The translations under genes and the position numbers were made by a program. A DNA stretch of 52,552 nt from Arcanobacterium haemolyticum (GTDB lineage Bacteria > Actinomycetota > Actinomycetes > Actinomycetales > Actinomycetaceae). The stretch is from the NCBI GenBank assembly GCA_021532125.1, contig JADYUX010000009.1, positions 1-52,552 on the forward strand, written 5' to 3'. Below, piece by piece: positions 8,562-16,948 of the stretch; within the stretch, counting starts at the first letter, position 1; each line of letters begins with the position of its first letter. The notes under the pieces are model-generated. The model saw only the letters and a program-made list of their open reading frames with translations. It had not been told where the DNA came from and searched no databases.

Positions 8562-9232
8562 GGCCATGCCCTCCATCTTATTGGGAAGCCATTGAGGTGG
8601 AGCCGGGGTGTGGGATGTGGACGATCGGCAAAGCTCCGCCTCCGCGAGAAGCCATTGTGGTGGAGCTGGGGAGTCGGGGCGGGGAATGTGGTATGCGAGG
8701 TCACGTAACCGTGGCGTGGGCGGTAGGATGCGGGGAATGTCGGTTACGCTACATGTCCGGCGCAGATAACTCCCGACCCGGCACGCATGTAACACCTGAC
8801 CTAGCACACGCCACACTCGACCCGGCGCACCAAACACCCATCTGGCGCACCCCACCGACCTCAAAATCACGTGTAACCTGCGCCAGGTCAGTGCCTCAAC
8901 TACCGCGAGTCCGTTGGAACGGGAACTTTATACACCGGGCTTGCGGATAGTAGAGTTTCGCGAAATGTGACGGGCATGGGGGTGCTTGCCCGGCGCACAT
9001 AACACCCGACCCGGCGCACATAACACCGAACTCGGCGCAACAAACACCCATCTGGCGCACCCCACCGACCTCAAAATCACGTGTAACCTGCGCCAGGTCA
9101 TCGTGGTATCCCCCCCATCGTCGTCCCTCCCCCGAGCAGCACCCTGCCTGCCACGAGGTGTAGAGCTAGCTCTACCCAGGTTTGAGAGGTAGCGCCATAC
9201 ACAAGCTCATGAGAACAAGGTGAAATAGAAGC
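8562..9232. repeat. Repeat-rich spacer between kinase and ABC transporter
   Basis: This 670-bp non-coding spacer holds several repeat types. A 60-bp perfect direct repeat occurs at 8831-8890 and 9041-9100. Short GGCGCA-CATAACACC-GACCC units are reiterated between 8960 and 9040, with degenerate copies around 8760-8830. A 22-bp unit (GAAGCCATTGNGGTGGAGC core) occurs at 8585 and 8648. The last 70 bp holds the palindrome GTAGAGCTAGCTCTAC at 9160-9175. Both divergent promoters must lie here. The repeats are not regularly spaced, so they are not a CRISPR array. Confidence 0.8.
9160..9175. promoter_or_regulatory. Perfect 16-bp palindrome upstream of the ABC operon
   Basis: GTAGAGCTAGCTCTAC reads the same on both strands and lies 57 bp before the ABC ATPase start. 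Size and placement fit a dimeric regulator site. The nearby NarL-type response regulator is the obvious candidate, but a PadR- or TetR-type protein encoded elsewhere is equally possible. Confidence 0.5.
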
Positions 9233-10042
9233 ATGAGCACCACACAACACGCGGCACCTTTGACCGCTCATAAGCTGACGAAGACATTCGGGGCAGTGCG
9301 TGCGCTCGCCGGCGTCGACATCACGATTCCGGTGGGTCAGAGCCTCGCCATTATGGGCCCGTCCGGTTCAGGGAAATCGACGTTGCTTCATTGCCTCTCC
9401 GGCATTCTTGGCCCGACGGACGGCAGCGTCCAGCACGGAAATGTCGTCATTTCGTCGCTCTCAAGTGCCTCACGTTCCAAACTTCGGCTCGACAACTTTG
9501 GTTTCGTTTTCCAAGATGGACAGCTTATCCCCGAACTCAACGCCCGCGAGAATGTGGCTATCCCACTCATGTTGCGTGGCACGTCACGGAAAAAGGCACT
9601 AGCTATCGCCGACCGGTGGCTCGCCAAACTCGGCCTCATTGAGGCATCGTCGCGCAGGCCAGGAGAGATGTCGGGCGGGCAGGCCCAGCGCGTAGCTATC
9701 GCGCGGGCGCTCGCTGGCGAACCAAGCGTCATTTTTGCCGACGAACCCACAGGCGCCCTCGACCAGGCCACCGGGCATGAAGTCATGCAAATCCTCACGA
9801 TGAGCGCCGGAATCACCGGGGCGACACTCGTCGTCGTCACCCATGATCCTGGTGTCGCAGCGTGGTGTAACCGCCTCGTCGAGATCCGCGACGGACGCAT
9901 CCACGCCGACTCATCCGTTTCACGTGAACCCACGAAGGTTGCGCCAGCGCCACAGGAACCACAAGCGCCACAAGAAGCGCCAACGTCACCCACAGCTTCG
10001 TCGACACCGAGCACCCCAACCTCACCGGAGGGCACGCGATGA
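9233..10042 (+). CDS. ABC transporter ATP-binding protein (MacB/LolD/BceA type)
   Basis: All ABC ATPase motifs are present: Walker A GPSGSGKST near residue 43, Q-loop FQDGQ, signature MSGGQ, Walker B VIFADEPTG and the switch histidine in VVTHD. The last 35 residues form a Pro/Ala/Glu-rich tail outside the domain. The start of the permease overlaps the stop by four bases, so the two make one exporter-like complex. Transporters of this type move lipoproteins, peptides or antibiotics, or act in resistance sensing. The adjacent two-component system suggests inducible control, perhaps by an antimicrobial peptide. The substrate is unknown. Confidence 0.9.
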   Translation: MSTTQHAAPLTAHKLTKTFGAVRALAGVDITIPVGQSLAIMGPSGSGKSTLLHCLSGILGPTDGSVQHGNVVISSLSSASRSKLRLDNFGFVFQDGQLIPELNARENVAIPLMLRGTSRKKALAIADRWLAKLGLIEASSRRPGEMSGGQAQRVAIARALAGEPSVIFADEPTGALDQATGHEVMQILTMSAGITGATLVVVTHDPGVAAWCNRLVEIRDGRIHADSSVSREPTKVAPAPQEPQAPQEAPTSPTASSTPSTPTSPEGTR

Positions 10043-11439
10043 TCACCAGTCTGCGAATCGCACCCCTCCTCGCCGCTGCCCGCATGCGCCAACGCACAGG
10101 AAATGCGTGGCTGGATCTGCTTGCGGTCGCGTCGTTTATTCTCGGCACGCTTCTCGCACTCACTGTGGGCGGCGGCGTCTGGATGTTTTATCAGTGGGCA
10201 CAGAATCCTTCAGCTGACATCCTCGAGACCGTGCGCGCCGCATACCCACTCTCCGAGGATACGTACCGCACCGCACAAATCCTTCTCGTAGGCTACTTCC
10301 AGTTGGCTCTTATTGCCGGTGCGTTGCTGGTATTTCCTATCTTTTCGCTCGGCGCTTCGGCTGCACGCCTCGGCGCACGCGGACGAGCAACTCGCCTAGC
10401 TTCGCTGAGGCTCGTAGGAGCAACAGGCGCAGAAGTCGTCGCAATCTCTGTGCTGGAAACCCTTATTCAGTGGTGCCTTGGTGCGATTATCGGCACGGCG
10501 GCATATATCCTCACCTTGCCAGGATGGCGCCACATCAGTTTCCTTGGCAGGCACATCACACCATCAGAAATGTCCCTCCCGTTGGGGTTCGTCGCTTTCA
10601 TCCTCGGGGTGACGCTCGTTATTTGTTTGGTGTCGACGATCGTCGGGCTTCACCGTGTGTGGATCGAACCACTTGGTGTGGCGCATCGGGATACACCGCC
10701 AGCGCTCAAACATTGGCGTCCGATTGCGTTCGCATTGGCGCTCGTCGCTTTTGCTGTGTGGTCTCAGACGGGAGGATACGTTGTTGGCGACACAACAGCC
10801 GGTGTTTTCGTGACGGCAATCCTCGTCGCAATCGTCATGGGTGCCATATCCATTGTTGGCCCCTGGATGCTGCAGCTCGTGGCGATACCGATGGCTCGGT
10901 CGCGTTATGTGTCACTGGTGTTGGCTATGCGTCGTATTCTTGACGATCCGAAGGCTGTGTGGCGGACAGTGAGCTCTATTTCGCTCCTGTCGTTTATCGC
11001 CGGAACATTTTCTGTGTTTCCGCTCCTGAGCGACGCATACTTCGTCGACACCCTCTCCCGCGACATTTCCACCGGTATTCTCATCACGTTGAGTTTCGGA
11101 TTCATTGTGGCGGCGCTATCGACGCTCATGAATCAGTCCTCTGCGATCTTCGACCGCGCCTCACAGACCTATGCGCTTTCTCAGATCGGTTTCCCCAAGC
11201 GAGTTTTCGGCTTGACCCGCTTCTTCCAGGTGGCTGGCCCGCTTATTTTGACCACGGTGTTTGCTGCCGGACTAGGCATCTTTGTTAGTTACAGCATTGC
11301 CGGCAACCCCGACGTGACGGGCCTTATCCGCACCGGCACTGTCATTGGCGGCGGTATCGCATTGACGTTGGTGGCATTGGCATTGTGCGAGCCTCTTGAG
11401 CGGCACGTGCTCGCCAACCAGCGCCGAGCCAACGACTGA
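10039..11439 (+). CDS. FtsX-like ABC transporter permease
   Basis: A 466-residue membrane protein with about eight to ten predicted helices arranged in two FtsX-like halves. The first half has helices near residues 25-50, 85-110, 135-160 and 185-205. The motif RLGARGRATRLASLRLVGAT near residue 115 is the typical FtsX/MacB coupling segment. The second half repeats the pattern (QTYALSQIGFPKRVFGLTRF near 370). No large extracellular domain is visible, which separates it from MacB proper and from BceB. It is coupled to the ATPase gene by a four-base overlap. Confidence 0.85.
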   Translation: MITSLRIAPLLAAARMRQRTGNAWLDLLAVASFILGTLLALTVGGGVWMFYQWAQNPSADILETVRAAYPLSEDTYRTAQILLVGYFQLALIAGALLVFPIFSLGASAARLGARGRATRLASLRLVGATGAEVVAISVLETLIQWCLGAIIGTAAYILTLPGWRHISFLGRHITPSEMSLPLGFVAFILGVTLVICLVSTIVGLHRVWIEPLGVAHRDTPPALKHWRPIAFALALVAFAVWSQTGGYVVGDTTAGVFVTAILVAIVMGAISIVGPWMLQLVAIPMARSRYVSLVLAMRRILDDPKAVWRTVSSISLLSFIAGTFSVFPLLSDAYFVDTLSRDISTGILITLSFGFIVAALSTLMNQSSAIFDRASQTYALSQIGFPKRVFGLTRFFQVAGPLILTTVFAAGLGIFVSYSIAGNPDVTGLIRTGTVIGGGIALTLVALALCEPLERHVLANQRRAND

Positions 11440-11729
11440 CGTTTCAGGCCGGAGGCTCGTCGTCGGAAACAATGAGGACGACGAGCGATCGGCACTGGTA
11501 GTTCCTGGAAACACTTCAGATTTCAGAACGACGACCGATTGGCAGACTTGCGCGAATCCACAATGTGCGTGATTCACACACGCAAGACAGTTTCCCGACA
11601 ACGAAGCGGCACGGCTCGTCGTCGGGCGTCGTGCCTATGCGCACCGAGCCGATGAACACGGTGAGCCACCGGCGGAAACACGAAGGTGGGTATGGCGCAG
11701 CGTGGAGGTCGTCGCCTAGGCTTGGAGGC
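11440..11729. other. Spacer after the ABC operon
   Basis: 290 bp with no supported gene. It contains several GTCGTCG-type strings and an imperfect inverted repeat around 11548-11588 (CTTGCGCGAATC against GATTC...CGCAAG). It could be a weak terminator or part of the promoter for the gene at 11730. Nothing else is evident. Confidence 0.35.
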
Positions 11730-12143
11730 ATGATTATTGCAATTCCCGTCACGCCGGACGGCACCGTTGACCTCAAGTGGGGCAAGGCACGCACTGTCGC
11801 CATTGCGGAAGTTGAGGGCGAAGACATCATCGAATGGACCGAGCACGAGGTCAAGTGGGACGAGCACCACGACGCCACCACCGAGGGCGCACACCACGCC
11901 GCTATCGTCACCTTCCTGCGCGAGAACGAAGTGGAAGCTGTGATCCTCAACCACTGCGGCGCGCCCATGCTCAACACCATGACGAAGATGGGCCTCATCA
12001 TCGCCACGGACGCTGAAGGTGACGCCAAGGACATCGTCGCTGGCACGGCACCTCTCATCCTTGAGGCAATGGGCGGCGTGCCGATGGCCGGCTCCGGCGG
12101 CGGCGGTTGCGGCTGCGGAAACTGCGGCTGCGGGGCACGATAA
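11730..12143 (+). CDS. NifX/NafY-like dinitrogenase cofactor-domain protein with Cys-rich tail
   Basis: The 137-residue product has the ribonuclease-H-like fold of the dinitrogenase iron-molybdenum cofactor family (PF02579-type). It opens with MIIAIPVTPDGTVDLKWGKA, then shows VEAVILNHCGAPMLNTM in the middle with a conserved cysteine. The last 15 residues, GGGGCGCGNCGCGAR, form a Gly/Cys tail that looks like a metal or Fe-S binding site. GGAGG stands directly before the ATG at 11730. No nif genes are present, so a role in nitrogen fixation is unlikely; small stand-alone members bind metal clusters in unknown roles. A terminator hairpin follows at 12284. Confidence 0.75.
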   Translation: MIIAIPVTPDGTVDLKWGKARTVAIAEVEGEDIIEWTEHEVKWDEHHDATTEGAHHAAIVTFLRENEVEAVILNHCGAPMLNTMTKMGLIIATDAEGDAKDIVAGTAPLILEAMGGVPMAGSGGGGCGCGNCGCGAR

Positions 12144-12283
12144 ACCCAGACGCGCAGGCAAGCAGGCTGAACAAACCGGGCACAGGGCTCACCGCATGCC
12201 CCAGCCAAGGGTTACAGCTCGAACCAGGCATGCTGATCGAGCCGGACTTGCTGATCGAACCAAGCGTGCGCGCAAATACTCTA

Positions 12284-12320
12284 GGGGTGCAGGGCCACGA
12301 TGGCCCCGCACCCCTTATTT
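12284..12320 (+). terminator. Rho-independent terminator after the NifX-like gene
   Basis: A stem of about 12 bp (GGGGTGC-GGGCC pairing with GGCCC-GCACCCC, one mismatch) has a five-base loop and is followed by TTATTT. It lies 140 bp after the NifX-like stop and just before the convergent dehydrogenase stop at 12341, so it may serve both strands. Confidence 0.75.
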
Positions 12321-12340
12321 ATGGACGATACAGCCGAGTA

Positions 12341-13396
12341 TTACCGGGAACTTTCGCTCGCATAGAAGCCTTTTGCAGTTTTCTCCTGTGAAAACCTCTC
12401 CACCAGGCGCGGGCTTGAGAGATGTGGAATAACCACGTCTCTCTGGGGCGGGACGACATTCAGCGACTTTCCCGTCTCAAGAACATCAATCACGTTTTGT
12501 GCTGCTGCTACGGACTGGCGGTGGCTTGCTTCGAGCGTCGCCGCACCAGCGTGAGGTGTGAGAACGCAGTTAGGTGAGCTTTCCAAAGCGGCAGAAATGC
12601 GAAGATCTGTGCCCTCAAGAACATCTAGACCTGCGCCGCGAATACGATGATTCTCCAGCGCATCGACCAATGCTTCGTCGTCGATAAGTCCCCCTCTAGC
12701 CGTGTTGACAATGATGGCATCCGGCTTCATTAAAGCGAGTCGTTCCGCCGAAATAATGTGCCGGGTTTCAGGCATTAAGGGGAGGTGAAGCGTGACAAAA
12801 TCCGATTGAATGAGAAGCTCATCCAGCGGGACATAAGTGACATCGTTGTCGCGAGCAAAGTCATTGTCGATATTAACGTCATAGGCGAGAACACGAATTC
12901 CGAAGCCCTTGCATCTACGCGCTACTCCCCGACCAATTGCGCCAGTCCCAACAATCCCTACAGTTTTCCCACACAATTCCAGCCCGATTGGCCGCTTTGA
13001 ATCTCCTTCACGAATTGAGTGATCCATGAATGGAATATTTCGAGCGACAGTCATCATGAGTGCAAAAGCGAGATCCGCGACAGATTCATTATTTGCACCT
13101 GGAGTATTTGTCACGACGATGCCCCGCTCAGTTGCCGTCGCGAGATCAACAGCGTCGTATCCAACCCCATACCGAGAGATCACCTTGAGCCTCGGGGCAC
13201 AGGACAGAAGCTCCGCGTCATACTGTTCCAAACCCGCAATAATTGCATCAGCTTGGCCAATTTTTTCACGCACATCGCACGCAGCAACTCGTTCCACGGT
13301 GTAGTCGTGTGAGCTAAGCAGGTCCAGGGCATCACTGTCTGAGGCACCAAACGACCTTGCTGTCACAAGCACTTTCACATCAGGCATAGCGATCAC
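12341..13396 (-). CDS. D-2-hydroxyacid dehydrogenase family protein
   Basis: A 351-residue NAD(P)-dependent oxidoreductase. It has the Rossmann motif GTGAIGRG near residue 150 and the three catalytic residues of the family: Arg in NTARGGLID, Glu in LDVLEGTD and His in LTPHAGAAT. These enzymes reduce 2-keto acids to D-2-hydroxyacids. In this cluster the likely reaction is 2-ketogluconate (or a related 2-keto acid sugar) to gluconate, as in GhrB/TkrA. SerA-like activity is less likely because no ACT domain is present. The GTG start overlaps the upstream SDR stop by four bases (an internal ATG at 13387 is an alternative), so it is the last gene of a minus-strand operon. Confidence 0.85.
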   Translation of the reverse strand: MIAMPDVKVLVTARSFGASDSDALDLLSSHDYTVERVAACDVREKIGQADAIIAGLEQYDAELLSCAPRLKVISRYGVGYDAVDLATATERGIVVTNTPGANNESVADLAFALMMTVARNIPFMDHSIREGDSKRPIGLELCGKTVGIVGTGAIGRGVARRCKGFGIRVLAYDVNIDNDFARDNDVTYVPLDELLIQSDFVTLHLPLMPETRHIISAERLALMKPDAIIVNTARGGLIDDEALVDALENHRIRGAGLDVLEGTDLRISAALESSPNCVLTPHAGAATLEASHRQSVAAAQNVIDVLETGKSLNVVPPQRDVVIPHLSSPRLVERFSQEKTAKGFYASESSR

Positions 13397-14154
13397 CAGG
13401 AGAGGTAGCCGCCATCGACGGGAATAATTGCACCGGAAAGGTAGTCGGATGCCTGCGATGCAAGGAAAATCGTCACACCTTTCACGTCATCGGGCGTGCC
13501 CCAACGTTGGGCGGGGATGCGCTCAGTAATTGTCTTGTAACGTGGATTCGCCGGGTCAAGGAGAGCTGTATTCATCTCCGTGGCCATGTACCCGGGGGCA
13601 ATCGCATTGACGTTAATGCCAAGTCGAGCCCATTCATTCGAGAATGCCTTAGTAAGCTGAGCGACTCCACCCTTACTGGCAGCATATGCCGGTACGGTAT
13701 AACCTCCGAAATAGGTGAGCATGGAGGCAAAATTGATAATCTTGCCGCCCGTCTCCTGCTTGATGAATTGAGCGGCTGCAGCCTGATTAAGAGCAAAAAC
13801 TGCACGGAGATTAATGTCGACGACGAAATCCCAATCCTCTAGTGGGAATTCCACACTCGGGTGCCGGCGCTGCACACCAGCTGCAGCGACAAGAATATCC
13901 AACCCGCCGAGCGCCTCAATAGCCTGAGCAAAAGCAGAGCTTCGTGCCTCGTCGTCGCGGACATCTCCCACAACGGCTACAGCATCGTAGCCCTTATCGG
14001 CATATTCTTTTGCCACCTCGACAACCTTAGGATTTACGTCAAATAGGCAGACCTTTGCTCCCGCTTCAAGGTAGCCCTCTGCCACACCTTTGCCGAGTCC
14101 CTGGGCAGCGCCGGTGACGATAGCACGCTTGCCCTTGAGATCGAATGACACCAT
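13393..14154 (-). CDS. SDR oxidoreductase, KduD/IdnO-like (ketogluconate reductase)
   Basis: A 253-residue classical short-chain dehydrogenase. It has TGAAQGLGKG cofactor loop, the active-site Ser in NFASM and YAASKGG as YxxxK. The segment INVNAIAPGYMATEMN and ERIPAQRWGTPDDVKG closely follows KduD (2-deoxy-3-keto-gluconate dehydrogenase) and gluconate 5-dehydrogenase IdnO. In this context the reduction of 5-keto-D-gluconate to D-gluconate is the best fit, partnering the IdnD-like enzyme at 19.7 kb. The ATG at 14154 is chosen because an AGAAAGAAGAAG ribosome site precedes it; the open frame extends 27 codons further without support. Confidence 0.85.
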   Translation of the reverse strand: MVSFDLKGKRAIVTGAAQGLGKGVAEGYLEAGAKVCLFDVNPKVVEVAKEYADKGYDAVAVVGDVRDDEARSSAFAQAIEALGGLDILVAAAGVQRRHPSVEFPLEDWDFVVDINLRAVFALNQAAAAQFIKQETGGKIINFASMLTYFGGYTVPAYAASKGGVAQLTKAFSNEWARLGINVNAIAPGYMATEMNTALLDPANPRYKTITERIPAQRWGTPDDVKGVTIFLASQASDYLSGAIIPVDGGYLSW

Positions 14155-14276
14155 GTTCTTCTTCTTTCTCGATAGTGACGGCCAGCTGGTTAAAGCAGCC
14201 TCTGGTCGCGCAAGGAATTTGTGACGAATGCTCAAGCCGCGCCATAAAACTTGGGCATTATTGGATGTGAAAAATG

Positions 14277-14912
14277 TCAGCCTCGGACCGAGGCGACGAT
14301 TGCTAGTGCCTCACGTACAAGGCGTTCGATGTCATCGAACCTGCCTTGTTTCATCGAGGCTTCCGGGGTGAGCCATGTGCCGCCACATGCGGCGATGCGA
14401 TCAAATTCAAGGTATTCAGCGAGATTGTCGGGTTTAATCCCGCCGGTCGGCATGAAGTTGATAGAGCTGAAAACGGCCGCGAGCGACTTAAGCGTCTTCA
14501 GCCCGCCGTAATTTCCTGCAGGGAAGAACTTGGCGATATTGAGGCCGTACTCGCTTACAACCATGAGATCGGATGGGGTGCAGGTGCCAGGAATAATAGG
14601 AACGTTCTTATCGAGGCAGTATTCGATCACAGGGCGGCTTATGCCTGGAGAAACGACGAATTGTGCTCCTTTGTCTATCGCTTCTTTAGCTTGCTCTGCC
14701 GTAAGTATCGTTCCAGCGCCAACGATCATGCCGGGCACAGATTCACGGATCGCGGCAATGGCATCACCCGCTACATCCGTTCGGAAAGTAATTTCTGCTA
14801 CGGGGAGACCGCCCTTCACGAGGGCGTGTGCGAGCGGAACAGCGCTCTCTATATCCTCAATTTTGATAACTGGGACAATACTCTTGGAAACAATATCGTC
14901 GTACGTAATCAT
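14277..14912 (-). CDS. eda: KDPG/KHG aldolase (2-dehydro-3-deoxy-phosphogluconate aldolase)
   Basis: The 211-residue sequence is a class I aldolase of the Eda family. The catalytic Glu lies in VAEITFRT and the Schiff-base Lys in LNIAKFFPAGNYGG, with PTGGIKPDN forming the phosphate site. It splits 2-keto-3-deoxy-6-phosphogluconate into pyruvate and glyceraldehyde 3-phosphate. No 6-phosphogluconate dehydratase (edd) is in the window, so either it is elsewhere or the substrate comes from another route such as phosphorylation of KDG. The gene lies between the SDR and the kinase on the same strand, with about 120-bp gaps. The start has AAGGAAG upstream. Confidence 0.92.
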   Translation of the reverse strand: MITYDDIVSKSIVPVIKIEDIESAVPLAHALVKGGLPVAEITFRTDVAGDAIAAIRESVPGMIVGAGTILTAEQAKEAIDKGAQFVVSPGISRPVIEYCLDKNVPIIPGTCTPSDLMVVSEYGLNIAKFFPAGNYGGLKTLKSLAAVFSSINFMPTGGIKPDNLAEYLEFDRIAACGGTWLTPEASMKQGRFDDIERLVREALAIVASVRG

Positions 14913-15030
14913 CTGGATCTTCCTTATCTTTACCTAGGAATCGCGATATTCACCTATGGATGTGTCGCACTGCTTGGCACCTGGGAGCTGTGAATCGGAG
15001 AATTGCGGTGGGCATCGTGGCCTCCTACTT

Positions 15031-16458
15031 CTATTTCCCCTTGGCTTTTGAGGTAAGCGCGTACTCGGCCAAGTAATGTTGATAGCGCCGATCAAACAGC
15101 TCAACTCGTTCGTTCTTCGGGCACACCTGTTCTGGTTCTTCGCTGTTGAGAAGCCTTTTCGAATCCCATCCTTCGAGCAAACGCAGCGCGTTTTTCGCTC
15201 CCCCATACATGGAGCTGTGGAGCGTTCGGTCGATTTCAAGCTCACGGCCTACGACATCTGCCGCCATCTGAGTCCACGAACGTGACTTCAAAATGCCGCC
15301 CGAGATTTTTATGCATTCAGGTTCACCATTGAGGTGTACTAATGACTCGTAACATTGACGAAGATTAAAGAGCACACCCTCTCGAACTGCCTGATACATC
15401 TCAGCGATACCGTGATCAGATCGCAATCCGGCAAAGCCGCCCATGCGGTTATCAAGCCAACCCGGACATCGCTCTCCGAACATAAACGGGAGAAATAACG
15501 GAGGGTCAGTGACATCAGATGCCATCGAATCAAGTTCGGCGTGGGTCCATCGGCGCTGGCCGACAGAAGTAATAAACCAGTTCATGCAGTTGCCTGCACC
15601 CGCAGTCGCCGCCCCTGAAATCCATGATTCTGGCGAGATGTAACACCACGTCGAAAGATCGGCCGCAAACCTGGGCACCTCGACGCTCATACGCATGGCA
15701 CCGGAGGTGCCAACTGAAAATGACATCACCGACCGGCTCGTATCGCTCGCTGCCACTTGATTGAGTCCGCCATCAGAATTTGTTGGAATTACCGGCGTTC
15801 CTTCCTCTAATCCAAGGAGTTGCGCACCGCGATCGGTCAACGCGGACACGTAGGTAGATTCAACGATGCGTGGCAGCTGATCTTCTCTCACTCCCGCGAA
15901 CTCAAGAAGCTCGGGCGCCCAGGTCCGAGTGCGTAAATCCATTAGTCCAGTTCCCGAAGCCATGCACTCGGTTTGTATATATTCACCTGTCAGGAGCCAG
16001 TTGAGATATGTGCCTTCGTCAAGAAATCTCATATTCGTGAGATCCATACCCCGGCCATGAAGAAGCAGGAGCTCAAAAATTGGATAGGTTGCATTAACCA
16101 TGCAACCTGTGCGGCGGTAAAAACGCCCAACGAATGCTTCGTCTGAACGGAGGCGGTCGGTAATTTCTTTGGCCTCGGTGTTTGACCAGAGAAATACTTG
16201 GCTAGCCGGCTTCATATCGGGCGTAACTGCACATAGCCCGTGCCACGCACCTACAAGAGCGACTGCATGAATCTGGTATTTAGCTGCTGTCCGCTTTCCA
16301 AGGCCAACGAGCGTGCTGGCTACATCGTCGACATCGTGCAACGTTCCGGTGTTCGAGGGGCCATATGGAACTTCGTCAACCGTCTGTATTCCCAAACGCG
16401 AATCGAAGACCATAGCTTTCGCCGAGCTAGTGCTCGCTTCGAGAACGAGAATCTTCAT
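15031..16458 (-). CDS. FGGY-family carbohydrate kinase, gluconokinase-like
   Basis: A 475-residue FGGY kinase with N-terminal ATPase-fold motif MKILVLEASTSSAKAMVFD, catalytic region ending IPTNSDGGLNQV, and FLPFMFGERCPGWLDNRMGG, which resembles the LPFLxGER-P signature of B. subtilis-type gluconate kinases. It should phosphorylate gluconate, or possibly 2-keto-3-deoxygluconate given the aldolase downstream. The ATG at 16458 has GGAGAG upstream; the frame extends 29 codons further into the promoter. It is the first gene of the minus-strand operon and is divergent from the GntR regulator, with a 490-bp control region between them. Confidence 0.83.
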   Translation of the reverse strand: MKILVLEASTSSAKAMVFDSRLGIQTVDEVPYGPSNTGTLHDVDDVASTLVGLGKRTAAKYQIHAVALVGAWHGLCAVTPDMKPASQVFLWSNTEAKEITDRLRSDEAFVGRFYRRTGCMVNATYPIFELLLLHGRGMDLTNMRFLDEGTYLNWLLTGEYIQTECMASGTGLMDLRTRTWAPELLEFAGVREDQLPRIVESTYVSALTDRGAQLLGLEEGTPVIPTNSDGGLNQVAASDTSRSVMSFSVGTSGAMRMSVEVPRFAADLSTWCYISPESWISGAATAGAGNCMNWFITSVGQRRWTHAELDSMASDVTDPPLFLPFMFGERCPGWLDNRMGGFAGLRSDHGIAEMYQAVREGVLFNLRQCYESLVHLNGEPECIKISGGILKSRSWTQMAADVVGRELEIDRTLHSSMYGGAKNALRLLEGWDSKRLLNSEEPEQVCPKNERVELFDRRYQHYLAEYALTSKAKGK

Positions 16459-16948
16459 CGATATCTCTCCTGCAACTGAGTGACTGCTTCCTTGCAGCCT
16501 TTCATTTCGGCTTACTGCCGAGCTTGACGTCGATACTAGCTCCATAAATCATACTTATTAGTATTTGTGTCGCAGTTCACACTTTAGGATGACGAGAATC
16601 ACTCTCGTCTATGGCGCTTCCACAACCTTCCAACCTGCCGTTTCTACGGCCATATTTCGCCCAATGCTCAACAGGAACCCGCGAAGAGGGCGATCTGAGG
16701 AGAATGGAGAGAACATGCCGACGCTAGCTCTGTTTTACGATCCACTGCGAAAGATATGACTATTAAAATCGCGGAAGCTAGCCACTTCATAACCTTCGAC
16801 TTTTCTAGCTTGAAGATCCCCAACATATAATGGGATTGATGGGCGTTAATGCCATCTCGGGGCATATCACGTGCGCGTACGCACGAGTGATATGCCCTCC
16901 GCACGTACCTGCGTCCACACTCGCCGTTTAGAACTGAGGTCTGTCCTT
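16459..16948. promoter_or_regulatory. Divergent control region between kinase and GntR genes
   Basis: 490 bp without a gene. It contains ATACT-TATT-AGTAT at 16551-16564 inside ATAAATCATACT, a string that recurs before the gntP permease at 18081. It also has a possible -10 (CATATAAT near 16824) and a strong inverted repeat at 16860-16897 in front of the regulator. The layout suggests autoregulation plus control of both arms of the cluster by the GntR protein. Confidence 0.55.
16860..16897. repeat. 38-bp nested inverted repeat before the GntR gene
   Basis: Outer arms GGGCATATCAC (16860-16870) and GTGATATGCCC (16887-16897) are perfect. The 16-base centre contains a further near-palindrome, GTGCG...CGCAC. 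It ends 51 bp before the chosen regulator start. It may be an operator for autoregulation or a structured leader. There is no T-tract, so it is not a standard terminator. Confidence 0.6.

Noticed and set aside
7416-8708. 430-residue plus-strand frame across the two-component genes
   Set aside because: Rich in Arg and His without recognisable motifs, and antisense to clear receiver and kinase domains.
8831-9100. Possible CRISPR array from the repeated 60-mer and short units
   Set aside because: Only two long copies, spacing irregular, no spacers of even length and no cas genes.
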